Positions 1-9,705 of a DNA stretch of 64,000 bases are shown here, piece by piece. The stretch is from Macrocybe gigantea (lineage: Eukaryota; Basidiomycota; Agaricomycetes; Agaricales; Callistosporiaceae), in assembly GCA_011319805.1 (NCBI GenBank), contig SJRY01000253.1:1-64000 (forward strand), given 5' to 3'. Positions within the stretch are counted from its first letter, which is position 1, and the number at the start of each line of letters is the position of its first letter. The notes beneath the pieces are model-generated. The model saw only the letters and a list, made by a program, of their open reading frames with translations, did no database searches and was not told the DNA's origin. The position numbers and the translations under genes were made by a program.

Positions 1-1307
1 CGAGCAAAGGGGGGGGGCGAGCTCTTGACGTAAAGACTATGCAATCGGTGGCGACTAAAATGGTTCGGATGATCGAAGCGAAAGAGCCTTTCGATCCTCG
101 GAGGAGGGGCGACGGCGTAGATATAGCCTCTGTCCCTCCATCCCGTGCCTCGTTTCTCGTCCACCACTAGCCCCCATGCCGGTCGTCGACCTCCCTCCTC
201 CATCTTTTCCTCGTCCCCGCCCTTTCTCTTTTTTCTTTGTCCTCATCTTCGTCGTCCGCCGCGCCTCACGCTCCTCTTTCAGCTCGTCAGTGTATACCTA
301 TCTCGTCCTATCTTGTCTCGTCGCCTTTTCTCTGGCGACGGCCGCGCTCTCTGTCGCACCGCACAGCGCTGCGGCGATGCGCGCGCAAGGCATCCTGAGG
401 CCTGTGCTGTGCGGGCGGCGGGCGTGGCGATCCTTCACTTGCTCTCGCTCATCTCGTCCCAACCAGTGGGCAAGCTGAGGTCAGGGCCCTTTTCTTAACT
501 TTTGCTTCCTTTTTCTGCGGTAAGTCCCGCGCATAAGCTTTTGCGTATCCGTCTCACCATCGCCGCGACGAACAGCGACCCTTCTGGGCGTCCTCGCCCC
601 ACTCCTGCGTTCCATCTCGCCGTTCATTCCGCCGGTTCTGTTTCTTACATCGACTATATACACTATCCTTCTTACCATCGTTGCTGTGACCTCTCGACAT
701 TCCTGTCGTTCAGAACAACCTTCTGCTATCCTTCCAAACCCACTTCCATCGCCCTCGTCTCTATCCTCTTTTCCTCCCTCATGCCTATCCCATGACAGGT
801 CATCCATTTTCACGCAGTCGCAGGAGGCGTCTGAGCGGCGTCTTCTTGCACCGTTTTGTCCAGCGCTGCATGACCCCAAGGCAAATCCCAAGTTTACGTC
901 TGCACGAGTCCTGGCAATTATTACTGCCGCACAGTTATTCTCTGTCCTTTCATATGCCTTCCAGATACCCTGCGTGCTGCTGCCGAACAGCTCGGGAGCG
1001 GACATCCTCGAAAAAATCCTGGTTTCTTTCTGGACCAGCCCACTCTGTCCCTGTCCCCATTTTTGTTCAAGTTTTACATGCTGCAGACAGCTTCAATGGT
1101 CGTTTCTGTTTCGTTCGTTCTCTTTGGCTACTATTATCAGTCTCTGCGTGAGTTATCTTCCCGGATTGAGCGCATATGAGAACTTATTTTTTTTTTTTTT
1201 TTGCATCCTCAGTCTCTTCACAAACTCAAGGGCCATGTGTGTCAGGTAAAGGCCAGGCACAACACAGCAACTCCAGTCCCAGCACTGCATTCCCGCCCGT
1301 GCCCGTG
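1..1307 (+). promoter_or_regulatory. CT-rich upstream region, no convincing gene
   Basis: This stretch has no ORF with recognisable protein character. The plus strand is strongly pyrimidine-rich from about 180 to 800, as is common in fungal promoters and 5' leaders. A run of about 17 T lies near 1186-1202, followed by possible acceptor sites. I infer promoter plus 5' leader, possibly with a leader intron, for the gene starting at 1308. The first 100 bases could instead belong to a neighbour outside the window. Confidence 0.35.
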
Positions 1308-2222
1308 ATGTCTCTCCCTCCCCAAAGGACCCACGCCAAGGCGCAGAAGGATGTCAAGACTGAACCCTTCCTGACGCGCCTGCCTTCGCGCCCATCGATG
1401 CGGAGTCCGCTTCCTCTCCAACGGACGAGATCGCAATTGGCTAGCGGGCCAAAATTGGAGTCCCGGGCCGGTGAAGACAATCCGGCAGAGGACGCAGAGG
1501 AAGAAGAAGATTTCACCAACCTCCGTGATCCGTTCAGACCTCGGACAGTCGTGCCGAGCGTGATCGTGACCGCGGCTCAGGCGGATTATGAGGGTCCGCT
1601 GAGGCGAACCATCACCAGAGGTTCGTCAGTGCGCTCGTCGCGCACCTCGGTGTCGGGCGACCATGCACGATCCGCCAATTTGAAGCATGAGAGGGCCTCT
1701 GTCGCCTCTGGGTCGTCCGCATCTTCCGAAGCCAAGCCGGCATCCTCGTCGTCTGCTGCGAGTCAACATCTGAAGAATGAGTTGGATCCTCGTTCACGAC
1801 ACTCAGATGCCGATATCCATGCGTCGGAAATGGAAGCGAGGCTTTCCGATTGGCCTCGCAGGGACCCCGCATTGAATTCGCTAGCATTTGCAACGTCCCC
1901 TCGCCGTGCGAAAAGAAAGGTGACAGGAAAAACACGAATGCCCTGTTCAAAGTCAAGGTCTGCGTTGTCCGCGTCAAGAGCGCAGTCGCCACCGAGGAGG
2001 ATGAACATCTATGCGTGGGGAAGGCTACCTCCGTTGCCTGCCATGCCAGCAGGTCCAGATCAGGGAACGTCTGTCCGGATAGAAGGCGCGCCTGTGTCAG
2101 CTAATAGGGAGGCGGAGGATGGCGAGAGGCTCGAGGACAGTCTGCTGCTCGCACAAAAGCTACTGAGAAGGCTGCAAGGTGAAGAGCTCTATTGCAATCC
2201 GTCGTCTTCGTTTTCGCTCTAG
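1308..2222 (+). CDS. hypothetical low-complexity protein
   Basis: A single uninterrupted reading frame of 304 codons starts at the ATG at 1308 (MSLPPQRTHAKAQK) and ends at the TAG at 2220. The frame stays open upstream to 1176, but that part is encoded by a poly-T tract and looks untranslated. The protein is rich in Ser, Arg and Pro, with an acidic patch (EDAEEEEDF) near residues 64-72 and basic stretches such as SPRRAKRKV. It has no signal peptide or membrane segment, and I recognise no domain. Composition suggests a disordered, possibly nuclear protein, but that is inference. The C-terminal LLLAQKLLRRLQGEELY segment may form a short amphipathic helix. Confidence 0.6.
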   Translation: MSLPPQRTHAKAQKDVKTEPFLTRLPSRPSMRSPLPLQRTRSQLASGPKLESRAGEDNPAEDAEEEEDFTNLRDPFRPRTVVPSVIVTAAQADYEGPLRRTITRGSSVRSSRTSVSGDHARSANLKHERASVASGSSASSEAKPASSSSAASQHLKNELDPRSRHSDADIHASEMEARLSDWPRRDPALNSLAFATSPRRAKRKVTGKTRMPCSKSRSALSASRAQSPPRRMNIYAWGRLPPLPAMPAGPDQGTSVRIEGAPVSANREAEDGERLEDSLLLAQKLLRRLQGEELYCNPSSSFSL

Positions 2223-2434
2223 TCATCAAGAAAACAGTGTATTATTAGTCGGGCCGTTGTTTTCGTTTTTTTCTTGTGCATAGAGCTTTTCGAGCATGTC
2301 TATACTTGCAACATTGTCTTAGGGAAGTGTCGTCCCTTGAACCGCGGTTGAAGTGTAAATAAGGTAAATGACCAGATGCGGAGGTGCAAGTTGCGTGATC
2401 GCATCGCTCGGCCCGTCCCCACGACACTCCTTCC

Positions 2435-4591
2435 ATGCAACTGTCGTTCTCTCCTCATCCTTGCCAACCAGCTCTTTCGTCTCTAAACAACTATCGCAAC
2501 AATGTTCTGGTCAAGCGACTCGTCGTCAGAGCCGAGCAGCTCCCTGCTGCCACCGACGCCCTTTTATGGCGCTCGTGCCTGCAACTCACCCTTCTGCTCG
2601 ACCCCGGTGACATCTTGATCGAAATCGCGACATCGCTCGAGTCGCCCTCGGACGTTCTCAACCTTTGCTTGACGGTGCGCGGTGGCTTTGCGACTTCACG
2701 TTCTGACATTCGTTGTGCTGATGAGCGGAACAGTCCAACTATGTCTACTCGTCCGTCTCGTCGGTGCTGTACGAGTCTGTCGTCCTGAACACCCTAGAAC
2801 AGTGCGTCCAGACGCTCGCGATGCTCCGTCGCCGTCCGGACATCGCCCGGCACGTCCGCGAGCTCGTCATTCGGCCTCACACGCAAGGCGACACCCGGCT
2901 CGGGCTGACCGCTAGCTCCATCGCCTCGGCCGCCGTCCGCGAGGTCGCCTCGACGAAGCGCCTGGACGCCCTTAGAAAGTTCATTTGGGATGCAGACGAG
3001 AAGCCTTATTACGAAGACATGTGGTTTGCCTTGCGCATGGGGTGCGTGGCCGTTTTCTTGATTCTGATGCCTGTCGCAAGCTCGGAGAAATGGCTCACGC
3101 TGTTGTAGCTGTCCGCAGCTGCGCTACATCGGTACGACTGTTGGAACTTATCTTCCTGTACATAACAGCCACGTACGCCTTTGAACCCTTTACGGATTCG
3201 GGACTCATCGCGATCGTTGCAGTTGTTCGACTTTTCCGACCTCATCGGATTTTCTCTCACTCTCAAATCCGGGTTTTATGAAACTCATGTGGACATGTTC
3301 TTGGATGGTGTGTAGTTATCATGTATTCCTCTTTTCATTCCCAATTTCTCTTACAGAAGATAATGCGACTTCCCGGCAACTATGGGACATGTTGATTCGC
3401 CGATGCCCGAATCTGGAAGAGCTGACAATCGAGGGCGTGTCATCTTTGCCGACGGATGTCCACTCCCTCGTGGAAGGTCGCTGGCCTCGACTCCGCAAGT
3501 TGGCTCTAGGGGATGTTTCGATCGATTGGGTGCCCGGTCCCCTAGACCCCACACGCAAACGACCTTTCATCGCTTTTCTAGACGCGCATTCATCGCTTAG
3601 AAGCCTCAGCATATCAAAGTATACCATCCAGGCGACCCATTTCTCTGCTCTAGACCCAAACAGCCTGCAACTGTCGTCGTTCTCAGGAACGCTCGCACAA
3701 CTCCAGGCACTCCCCTATATCCATCCACATCTCCGCTCCGTCACCTTCAGAGACCCCATGTTGACACGTGAGGTCTCCGCCCAGGCCGTGGCGGGGCTCT
3801 TGCAAGGCCTGACTCACCTGACGGAGCTCAAAATCTCGTTCACGCTGCATTCGATGTATGATAGCGGCAATCTGCTTCGATCTCTGATATCCTCTTGCCC
3901 CAATCTGCGGCATCTGGAGCTGACTTGCAGCAACAAGCCTTCTTTCCAACTGGTACGCCCCGCTTTTATGCTCACCCTCGTGTTGACCTAACATGCGCAA
4001 CAGGACAGCTTCTCAAAATCGATCCGCGGCTTTCCCAAACTCCGCACGCTCAAGCTCACCATCGTGAAATACCCAGGAGACGAGTCCCTCTCCGCGGGCG
4101 CGGCTCGCATTGCGCGGACGAACCCGCGTTTGTCCAAGTTCTCGCTCACCTTCATTCCGCCGCAGTACCCACTCCCGCTGCCGTTCGCGTTGCCATACCT
4201 TCCTATCCCGCTCCCTGTCCGCGAGTCGGGCACGTTCGCGCTTACCTGTGACCAGCACGGCCTGCCTCTGAGCCTCGCCGCGCGCGAGCACTTTTGGCTC
4301 GCGCTGCCCTGGCACCTAGGCACGTGGTCCAGCACACGGAAGTACGCCACGGACTTGCGTCCGCCCGGGTCGCCGGCGAGACGGCGTCGTGGGTGGCGCG
4401 GCTGGGCGGGCTTGTTGCTTGAACGATCGAGTGCGGGCGAGGAGATGCGCATGATCGTGTTTTGCGGGCTGCTCGTCTCGCTCGCTGTGTGGGGCTTTGT
4501 CGCGAGCAGGGGCAGAACGAGGATCGGCCCTGCGCCATCGCTGGCGTCGAGGCGTCTTGGAGCACACACGCTCCGTGTTGGGGTTATTTAA
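2435..4591 (+). CDS. F-box/LRR-like protein with C-terminal membrane segment
   Basis: Six exons give a continuous frame of about 626 aa: 2435-2674, 2734-3041, 3109-3172, 3223-3307, 3357-3952 and 4004-4591; all introns are GT-AG and 47-66 nt. The N-terminal part (GDILIEIATSLESPSDVLNLCLT) resembles an F-box helix pair. Leucine-rich units follow, for example CPQLRYIG, CPNLEELTIEG, WPRLRKLAL and CPNLRHLEL. Proteins of this type usually bind Skp1 and present substrates to an SCF ubiquitin ligase. The last 60 residues contain a hydrophobic stretch (MIVFCGLLVSLAVWGFVA) that could anchor the protein, which is unusual for the family. The true start is uncertain: an ATG at 2502 in another frame also opens a Ser-rich N-terminus. 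Confidence 0.7.
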
Positions 4592-4853
4592 GTAAGTTAT
4601 GGTATGATATTTTTGTTCTCGAGGGAAAACAAACACAGGGGGAAATAAAGGAAACACGGTGGTGGGGTGTGAGATACCTGGAATCTAGCTAATCCTTCGC
4701 ATAGTATTTTTTTAGAGTAGATACTGTACTAATTCTGTTTTTTTTTTTCTCTTCTTTTTGTTGTGTTTAAACCGATCTAGTGTTGATACCGCAGGATAAA
4801 GCCTCTAGGGGTATATCCAAATGTGGGCCCTTGCACGACAAATTCTAGCGACC

Positions 4854-5816
4854 CTAATGTACACTCTCACTGGCACCACCGACATCGCAGTTCCTGATCC
4901 TCGGGAACTCTGGCATGCTCCTCAAGCCCTCCAGCGCCGTCCGGACCTGCTCCTCCGTCGAGCTCTCTAGGGACACGACCACGACGCCCTCCTCGCCGAC
5001 AGGGCTCTCGAGCGTCGCGAGCTGGCTGTCGAGCATCGACGCCTTCATAAAGTGTCCCGGACGCTTCTCCATGCGCTCCAGCAGGACCTCTCGTCGCCCG
5101 TCGATGAATATGAAGAACGTCCGCAGTCGTGCTGAGGCGTCTGATGGGGAGGGGCGCGCGGGGACGGAGGAAGAGGTGGTGGTGATGGGGGTGCTGGTGC
5201 TGGTGCTGGTGGAGGGAGAGGATGCGGACGTTGGCGGGTCGAGCTTTCCGCGCAGGATGTCCCGGTAGTACCGCTTCAGCGCAGAGCAGCTGATCACCAC
5301 GCCCGCAACCTCGCCATCTCCCTCGACTCCATACACCACGCTCGCCTCCCCATTCACCTGCAGGCCATCGCGGTGCAGCCGTGCAGAAGAGGGTGCAGGA
5401 GCAGAGCCAGACTCCGACGGCAGCGTGGATGATAATGGTGATGGTAACGAGGACGAGGACGATGAAGACGATCTCGCCTTTCTCTCGATAGTCATGTGCT
5501 CTGCGGTGCTCCGAATGAGCTTGAGCCAAGGCTCCCTGTCCTGGTCCGTCAGCGGTATGCCGGCCGACATCTTCGCGATATTGGATCGCGGGTGCAGGTC
5601 ATCCCCTTCGACATAAGGCATGTCCAGCCTTCTCGCCAACGCCGATCCCAGCGTCGATTTCCCCGTCCCAGAGACTCCCTGCAACACATTAAAAAGAAAG
5701 GTATCAGCGAGAACGACGTGAGCAAAGGTACGTCGATTGACCCGCACCATGACGACGATAAATGCATATTTCGAACCGTTTTGATCTTTGCGTTTCTGCT
5801 GTTCATGGAGAGACAT
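4854..5816 (-). CDS. gluconokinase
   Basis: This enzyme phosphorylates D-gluconate to 6-phosphogluconate, feeding the pentose phosphate pathway (GntK-type P-loop kinase). Two exons, 5816-5748 and 5678-4854, join as FIVVM plus GVSGTGKST, restoring the Walker A loop at residues 24-32 of a 297-aa protein. Family motifs follow: GDDLHP, LTDQDREPWL, CSALKRYYRDILR, FIFIDGRREVLLERM and RPGHFMKASMLDSQLATLE. Two Ser/Thr/Pro-rich insertions, one after the MTIERKARS segment and one after RGKLDPP, make it longer than the usual 170-200 aa. The 69-nt intron is a multiple of three and contains no stop, so retention would insert 23 residues directly before the P-loop. The donor (GTGCGG) is weak. Confidence 0.9.
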   Translation of the reverse strand: MSLHEQQKRKDQNGSKYAFIVVMVRVNRRTFAHVVLADTFLFNVLQGVSGTGKSTLGSALARRLDMPYVEGDDLHPRSNIAKMSAGIPLTDQDREPWLKLIRSTAEHMTIERKARSSSSSSSSLPSPLSSTLPSESGSAPAPSSARLHRDGLQVNGEASVVYGVEGDGEVAGVVISCSALKRYYRDILRGKLDPPTSASSPSTSTSTSTPITTTSSSVPARPSPSDASARLRTFFIFIDGRREVLLERMEKRPGHFMKASMLDSQLATLESPVGEEGVVVVSLESSTEEQVRTALEGLRSMPEFPRIRNCDVGGASESVH

Positions 5817-6642
5817 GGCCTTGCACTTGGATATAATAAATTATGAGGAAAGGAGCATTTAAATAATCTAGCCGGACGGTGTTGAGGCGCTCGCATTACC
5901 ACAGGCCGTATCGTTCTCGGTTCGGAGCTGCCGGTCCGACTGTCCGTCCACTTGCATCTGCATAATCATCGGAACTTTGCAAGGCCGTCATCACGCCGAC
6001 CGGATGGAAATAGTAAATGTTATTGTGGCCCAGAAGATATACTAAGTACGCAGAAGAACATGTGGGAGGTCAGAAGCAAAAAGACAAAGTATGAACAGCA
6101 AATTAAAATCTGCAAAGATACACTGATTGTAGGTATATGTAAGTATGGACAGCGAAAAAGCGAGAAGCAGAATTGCGGAAGAGAGCGAAAAGGAGGAGGA
6201 AAAAAGAGGGGAGGAAATAACCCGTGTAGTGACCTGCGAGTATGAAAAATATAGAGGAAGAGAAAAGAGTCGTAAAATCTTGAGATATATGGAAGAGAGA
6301 GATTGTTTGTTTGAATGCGCTATTCTGTTCTGTATCTTGTAGGGTAAAACCTTTGCGTTGCATGTCCGAAGAGAGGGCGAGAGATAAATGGCTACATCAT
6401 CGAGGGCTGAGAAGGGGAGGTGATATATAAAATATGACGGCTCGCCGAGGAAAGGAGGGGACGGTATCCGAACGACCGGCGGTCGAACGAGCATATCCCG
6501 AATATACAAAAAGACAGTACATCTTGGAAACTTGTTGCTTGTCATTTTCATCTCATTTTTTCGGTATGTCCATATTCTTCTTCATTTTCTTGCTTTTCCA
6601 TTTCGGTTTTTGACTTTCCTCATCTTTTCGAAACGCCCACCG
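5817..6642. other. intergenic region
   Basis: The stretch lies between the start of the gluconokinase gene and the 3' end of the DUF6593-like gene. It holds an A/G-rich tract (about 6040-6300) with purine-rich strings. I see no supported coding sequence. It should contain the gluconokinase promoter and the 3' untranslated region of the neighbouring minus-strand gene. Confidence 0.4.
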
Positions 6643-8868
6643 TCACTCGGACGACAGTGGCGGCGGTGGCCGCGGCGATGGGGAACCCATTCCTATTCCT
6701 GTTCCTAGACCCACCAGAGGTGGAGATAGCGGCTCGGGCGACCCTGACCGTCCTATGCGCCTGCTCGTCTGAAAATCGATCGAGTTGTACGCCGGCGGGG
6801 GCACGTCGAACGCAGCATTGGAGAGCGGAACGGCCGCCGCGCCGTGAGGATTCGTCGTGAGCGAGTGCACCCAGTCGGAAAAGTCCTCCTCCGGGTCTTT
6901 CATCATAACTGAGGACGCGTCGCCGCGTGCAAGGAGCTGTTGCGAGCGATAGTGGTGCAGATGGTGCGGCTGAGACGTGCGCCTGGGGGAGTGGTGGTCG
7001 TAGATATATGCGCTGCTAGAACTGGTGCTGCTCGTCGATTCTCTCGTAGGGGGGGAGGGCAGCATGCGCTGACTCCATTTCTCGCTGGAGTGGAACGACT
7101 GGCTCTGACTGCGTGCACGCGACATGGCGACCGGGACCGACGACAGGAGCGGCTCTATCTGCACCAACGGAGACATTCCCGGAGGCTGAGGGAGCTGTCG
7201 CAGCGGTCTGCGTGGCGGAGAGAAGTAGCTCGGGTACTGCTGCTGTTGGTCTGGATATTGCTGCTGCGGTTGCAGTTCGTGATGAGGGTGTTGCGCAGGA
7301 TAATGCGAGAGGTGGCGTTGATGATGATGCTGCTGCTGTCGTTGCTCCTGTTGTCCGGCTGTGGCCGCCGCACTCCCTCCGGCGCCAAAGCTGGATCGAG
7401 CGCCCGAGAGTTCGGACGAGCTGTACATCTGATCGGGATCGGCGCACGCCCCGAGGACACGGGTCGGGGCGGAGTGGACCGCGGTCTCATAGGCACAGCA
7501 GTCCCTCGTGCGTAGTGCTGCTCAGGCACCCCCGCCGGGGGTACGGGGGCAGCCCCCGTGAGCGACCTGGCTGGGTGGGCGACAGTGGTTCTGTCGCCGG
7601 CACCGCGGCAGTCGCAGTCTCACTCGCTGCGCTTCCAACGGCACCACGCCGAGCCACGCGGGAGGCGTCCAAGTACTGTACAGGAAGGGGCGGAACGGGT
7701 GGAGGCGGTATTACAAAGCGCTCATTATAAAACGAGGGGTCGATATACGTGTGGGACGGCGCAGAGGCGTTCGTGAGCGGATAGAAAATGGACTCAGCCG
7801 AGGGACTGGGCGGGCGACTCGGGCCAGGAGATAGGAACATGACTTCGTCCTCCTCGGATGCTAGCGTGGATGAGGCCATGCTGGGCGAGCTTGGCGTTGG
7901 GAGCGGCAGCGAATTGTTTGGGGATAAAGGCGTATGCGGGGTAGCGTCCATAAGCGACTCCTTGTCATCATCCTCACCTTCGACACCCTCGTCTTCCTCA
8001 TCAGAGGAGAGGGAGGACGAATGCGAGGACCGTTTGGGGTATAACGGCTCGCCGTACATAATTTTTCGCCACTGAGAGGTGGAAGTGGATATGGAGCCCG
8101 GGGCAGATTTTGGGGCGTTGCCCATGTCAGCCTCGTCCATATCGACGACAGGTATCACGATTTCGCTGCCTGTAAACTTTTTGAGCGCCGTCCACTCTTG
8201 GATATCGGTGACAAGGAGCAAAGCAGTGACGAGGATATAGTCAAGGCACACCCAATGTATGCCGCGGTAAGAGTGGTTGAGACGCGGGTCATATCGGCCG
8301 TACAGAGTCTCGTATATCGTTACACGGGGTGTAGAAGTGTTTGTCGATTCCTCAAGGATGACAATGACATCCTTGAAGGCAGACGTGTGACAATGCTACG
8401 AAGGGATTTAGCCTTCAGAATACGATGCAGAAAGGCGAGACACACCCATGACGTCCCTACCCGTCTCCATCTCAAACTATGAGAATAGTTTGGAATATTG
8501 AATTTGCGTGGGGTGCTATATGCGGTACGGTCAGTGGTCGAATAGCAGAGTAATGATAAATGTCCGCACTTAAGGAGGGACCCTCGTCTGAGCAGCGAAT
8601 CACCGCCCTTCCACTTGACACCACGCATATATATGACAACGCCGTCAGAGGCATTCTTGCCTTTCGGCGGGTTAAGCGGCCATTTGATCTCAGCAGTCTT
8701 GACGTTCGCGTCGGCACCACCACCAGTGCGCTGCACGGTAGTATGTGCACCGACGGTCCTGATAGAGTAGAGTGCCTGTGTAGTCTGTGCGTCCTGCACA
8801 GTGGTGTCAAGGAAGGAGTGGGATGTGAGGCGGAGGCTGAGGAGCGGTGACTTCTGGGAGGGATGCAT
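6643..8868 (-). CDS. DUF6593-like protein with long disordered tail
   Basis: Proposed exons 8868-8582, 8515-8461, 8371-7567 and 7517-6643 give one continuous frame of 673 aa. The N-terminal 170 residues match the pattern of the basidiomycete DUF6593 family as I know it: short strands with a TLYSI-type segment (QALYSIRTVGAHTTVQR), AEIKWP, TPRKFNIPNYSHSLRW and a hydrophobic DYILVTALLLVTDIQEW. Its function is unknown. The remaining 500 residues are Ser-, Pro-, Glu-, then Gln/His-rich and probably disordered, ending in PPPPLSSE. The last junction (7518-7566, 49 nt) is tentative: its donor GTCGCT is poor and it removes a GC-palindrome; without it the frame stops at 7487. An in-frame ATG at 9030 could extend the N-terminus. 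Confidence 0.55.
7527..7560. repeat. GC-rich palindromic element
   Basis: The segment contains an 8-bp perfect inverted repeat (ACGGGGGC at 7543-7550, GCCCCCGT at 7552-7559) with a one-base loop. Directly beside it is a second hairpin-like block, five C then five G, at 7529-7541. It lies inside or at the edge of the coding region of the DUF6593-like gene, exactly where the reading frame is lost. It may be a small palindromic repeat element or part of an intron. Confidence 0.6.
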
Positions 8869-9259
8869 GTCGTCCGCGAGATCTGCGCGCCGGAGATAGG
8901 GCACGACCGATGAGAGGACGGAGGGGCGGGTTGGTGGCGGCGAGGATGCTAAACTGGAGCGCTGCTGGACACCGCGTTTGGTGGTCCTGGAGTTCTGGCC
9001 GATGTCAAGGAAAGGCGAGACGGCGGCCATGGACAGGCAGGAGGAGGGCGTGGATGCGCATTGAGATTGGCAAGATGAGGATTCCGACGACAGCTCCAAA
9101 TGAAGTGATCTTACGTAATCTCGGCATGTGGTCGTTGAGACGTGATGGCATGTGCACAAATCTCGATCCCATCAGATTCAACCCAGGATTGAGTTGGTGA
9201 GGAATCCAACCAAATAGTCCACAACACCGCGTCCACTACTGCCTCCACCAGCCGTAGCA

Positions 9260-9705
9260 ATGTCCTCCAATGTAACAGACCCCACGTATGTTTCCATGTC
9301 TTTTAATTATACCAATGCTGATCTCTTTTAGAAAAACTGCCTCCGAGTCCGAGTCTAACGCGTCTCCAAAAGACAAAGGCAAGGGCAAATCTACCGAACC
9401 CGCTGACGAGAGTATGGAGAGCGTTGAAGACGAGGAAGAGGAGGAGGAAGAAGAAGATGAAGCAGAGGAAGAGGAAGAGGAAGGAGAGGTATGTGTCGCG
9501 TCGCGTCACCCCATGCCTCGCGCCCTTTCATACCATCCAAACGTAGGAAAACTACGACGAAATCGACCCCGGCGCCATCCTCTTCACAGGAAGGCGCACA
9601 CGTGGCGTCCGAATTGACTACACCTCTAAAGAAGCACTCGAAAAAGCCGGCCTTCAAGGAAATGAAGACGACGAGGACGATGACGAAGATGTAAAGATGG
9701 AATGA
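9260..9705 (+). CDS. CHZ1: histone H2A.Z chaperone CHZ1
   Basis: Three exons (9260-9285, 9332-9488, 9547-9705) encode 113 aa. The diagnostic Chz motif is DPGAILFTGRRTRGVRIDY near residue 66, preceded by a Glu/Asp-rich stretch and followed by an acidic C-terminus (EDDEDDDEDVKME). CHZ1 binds H2A.Z-H2B dimers in the nucleus and delivers them to SWR1 for nucleosome exchange. The acidic arms and the Chz core are the parts known to contact the basic histone surface. Both introns are canonical (GTATGT...TTTTAG and GTATGT...CGTAG). Small size and domain order fit the family. The gene diverges from the minus-strand DUF6593-like gene with under 400 bp between starts. Confidence 0.9.
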
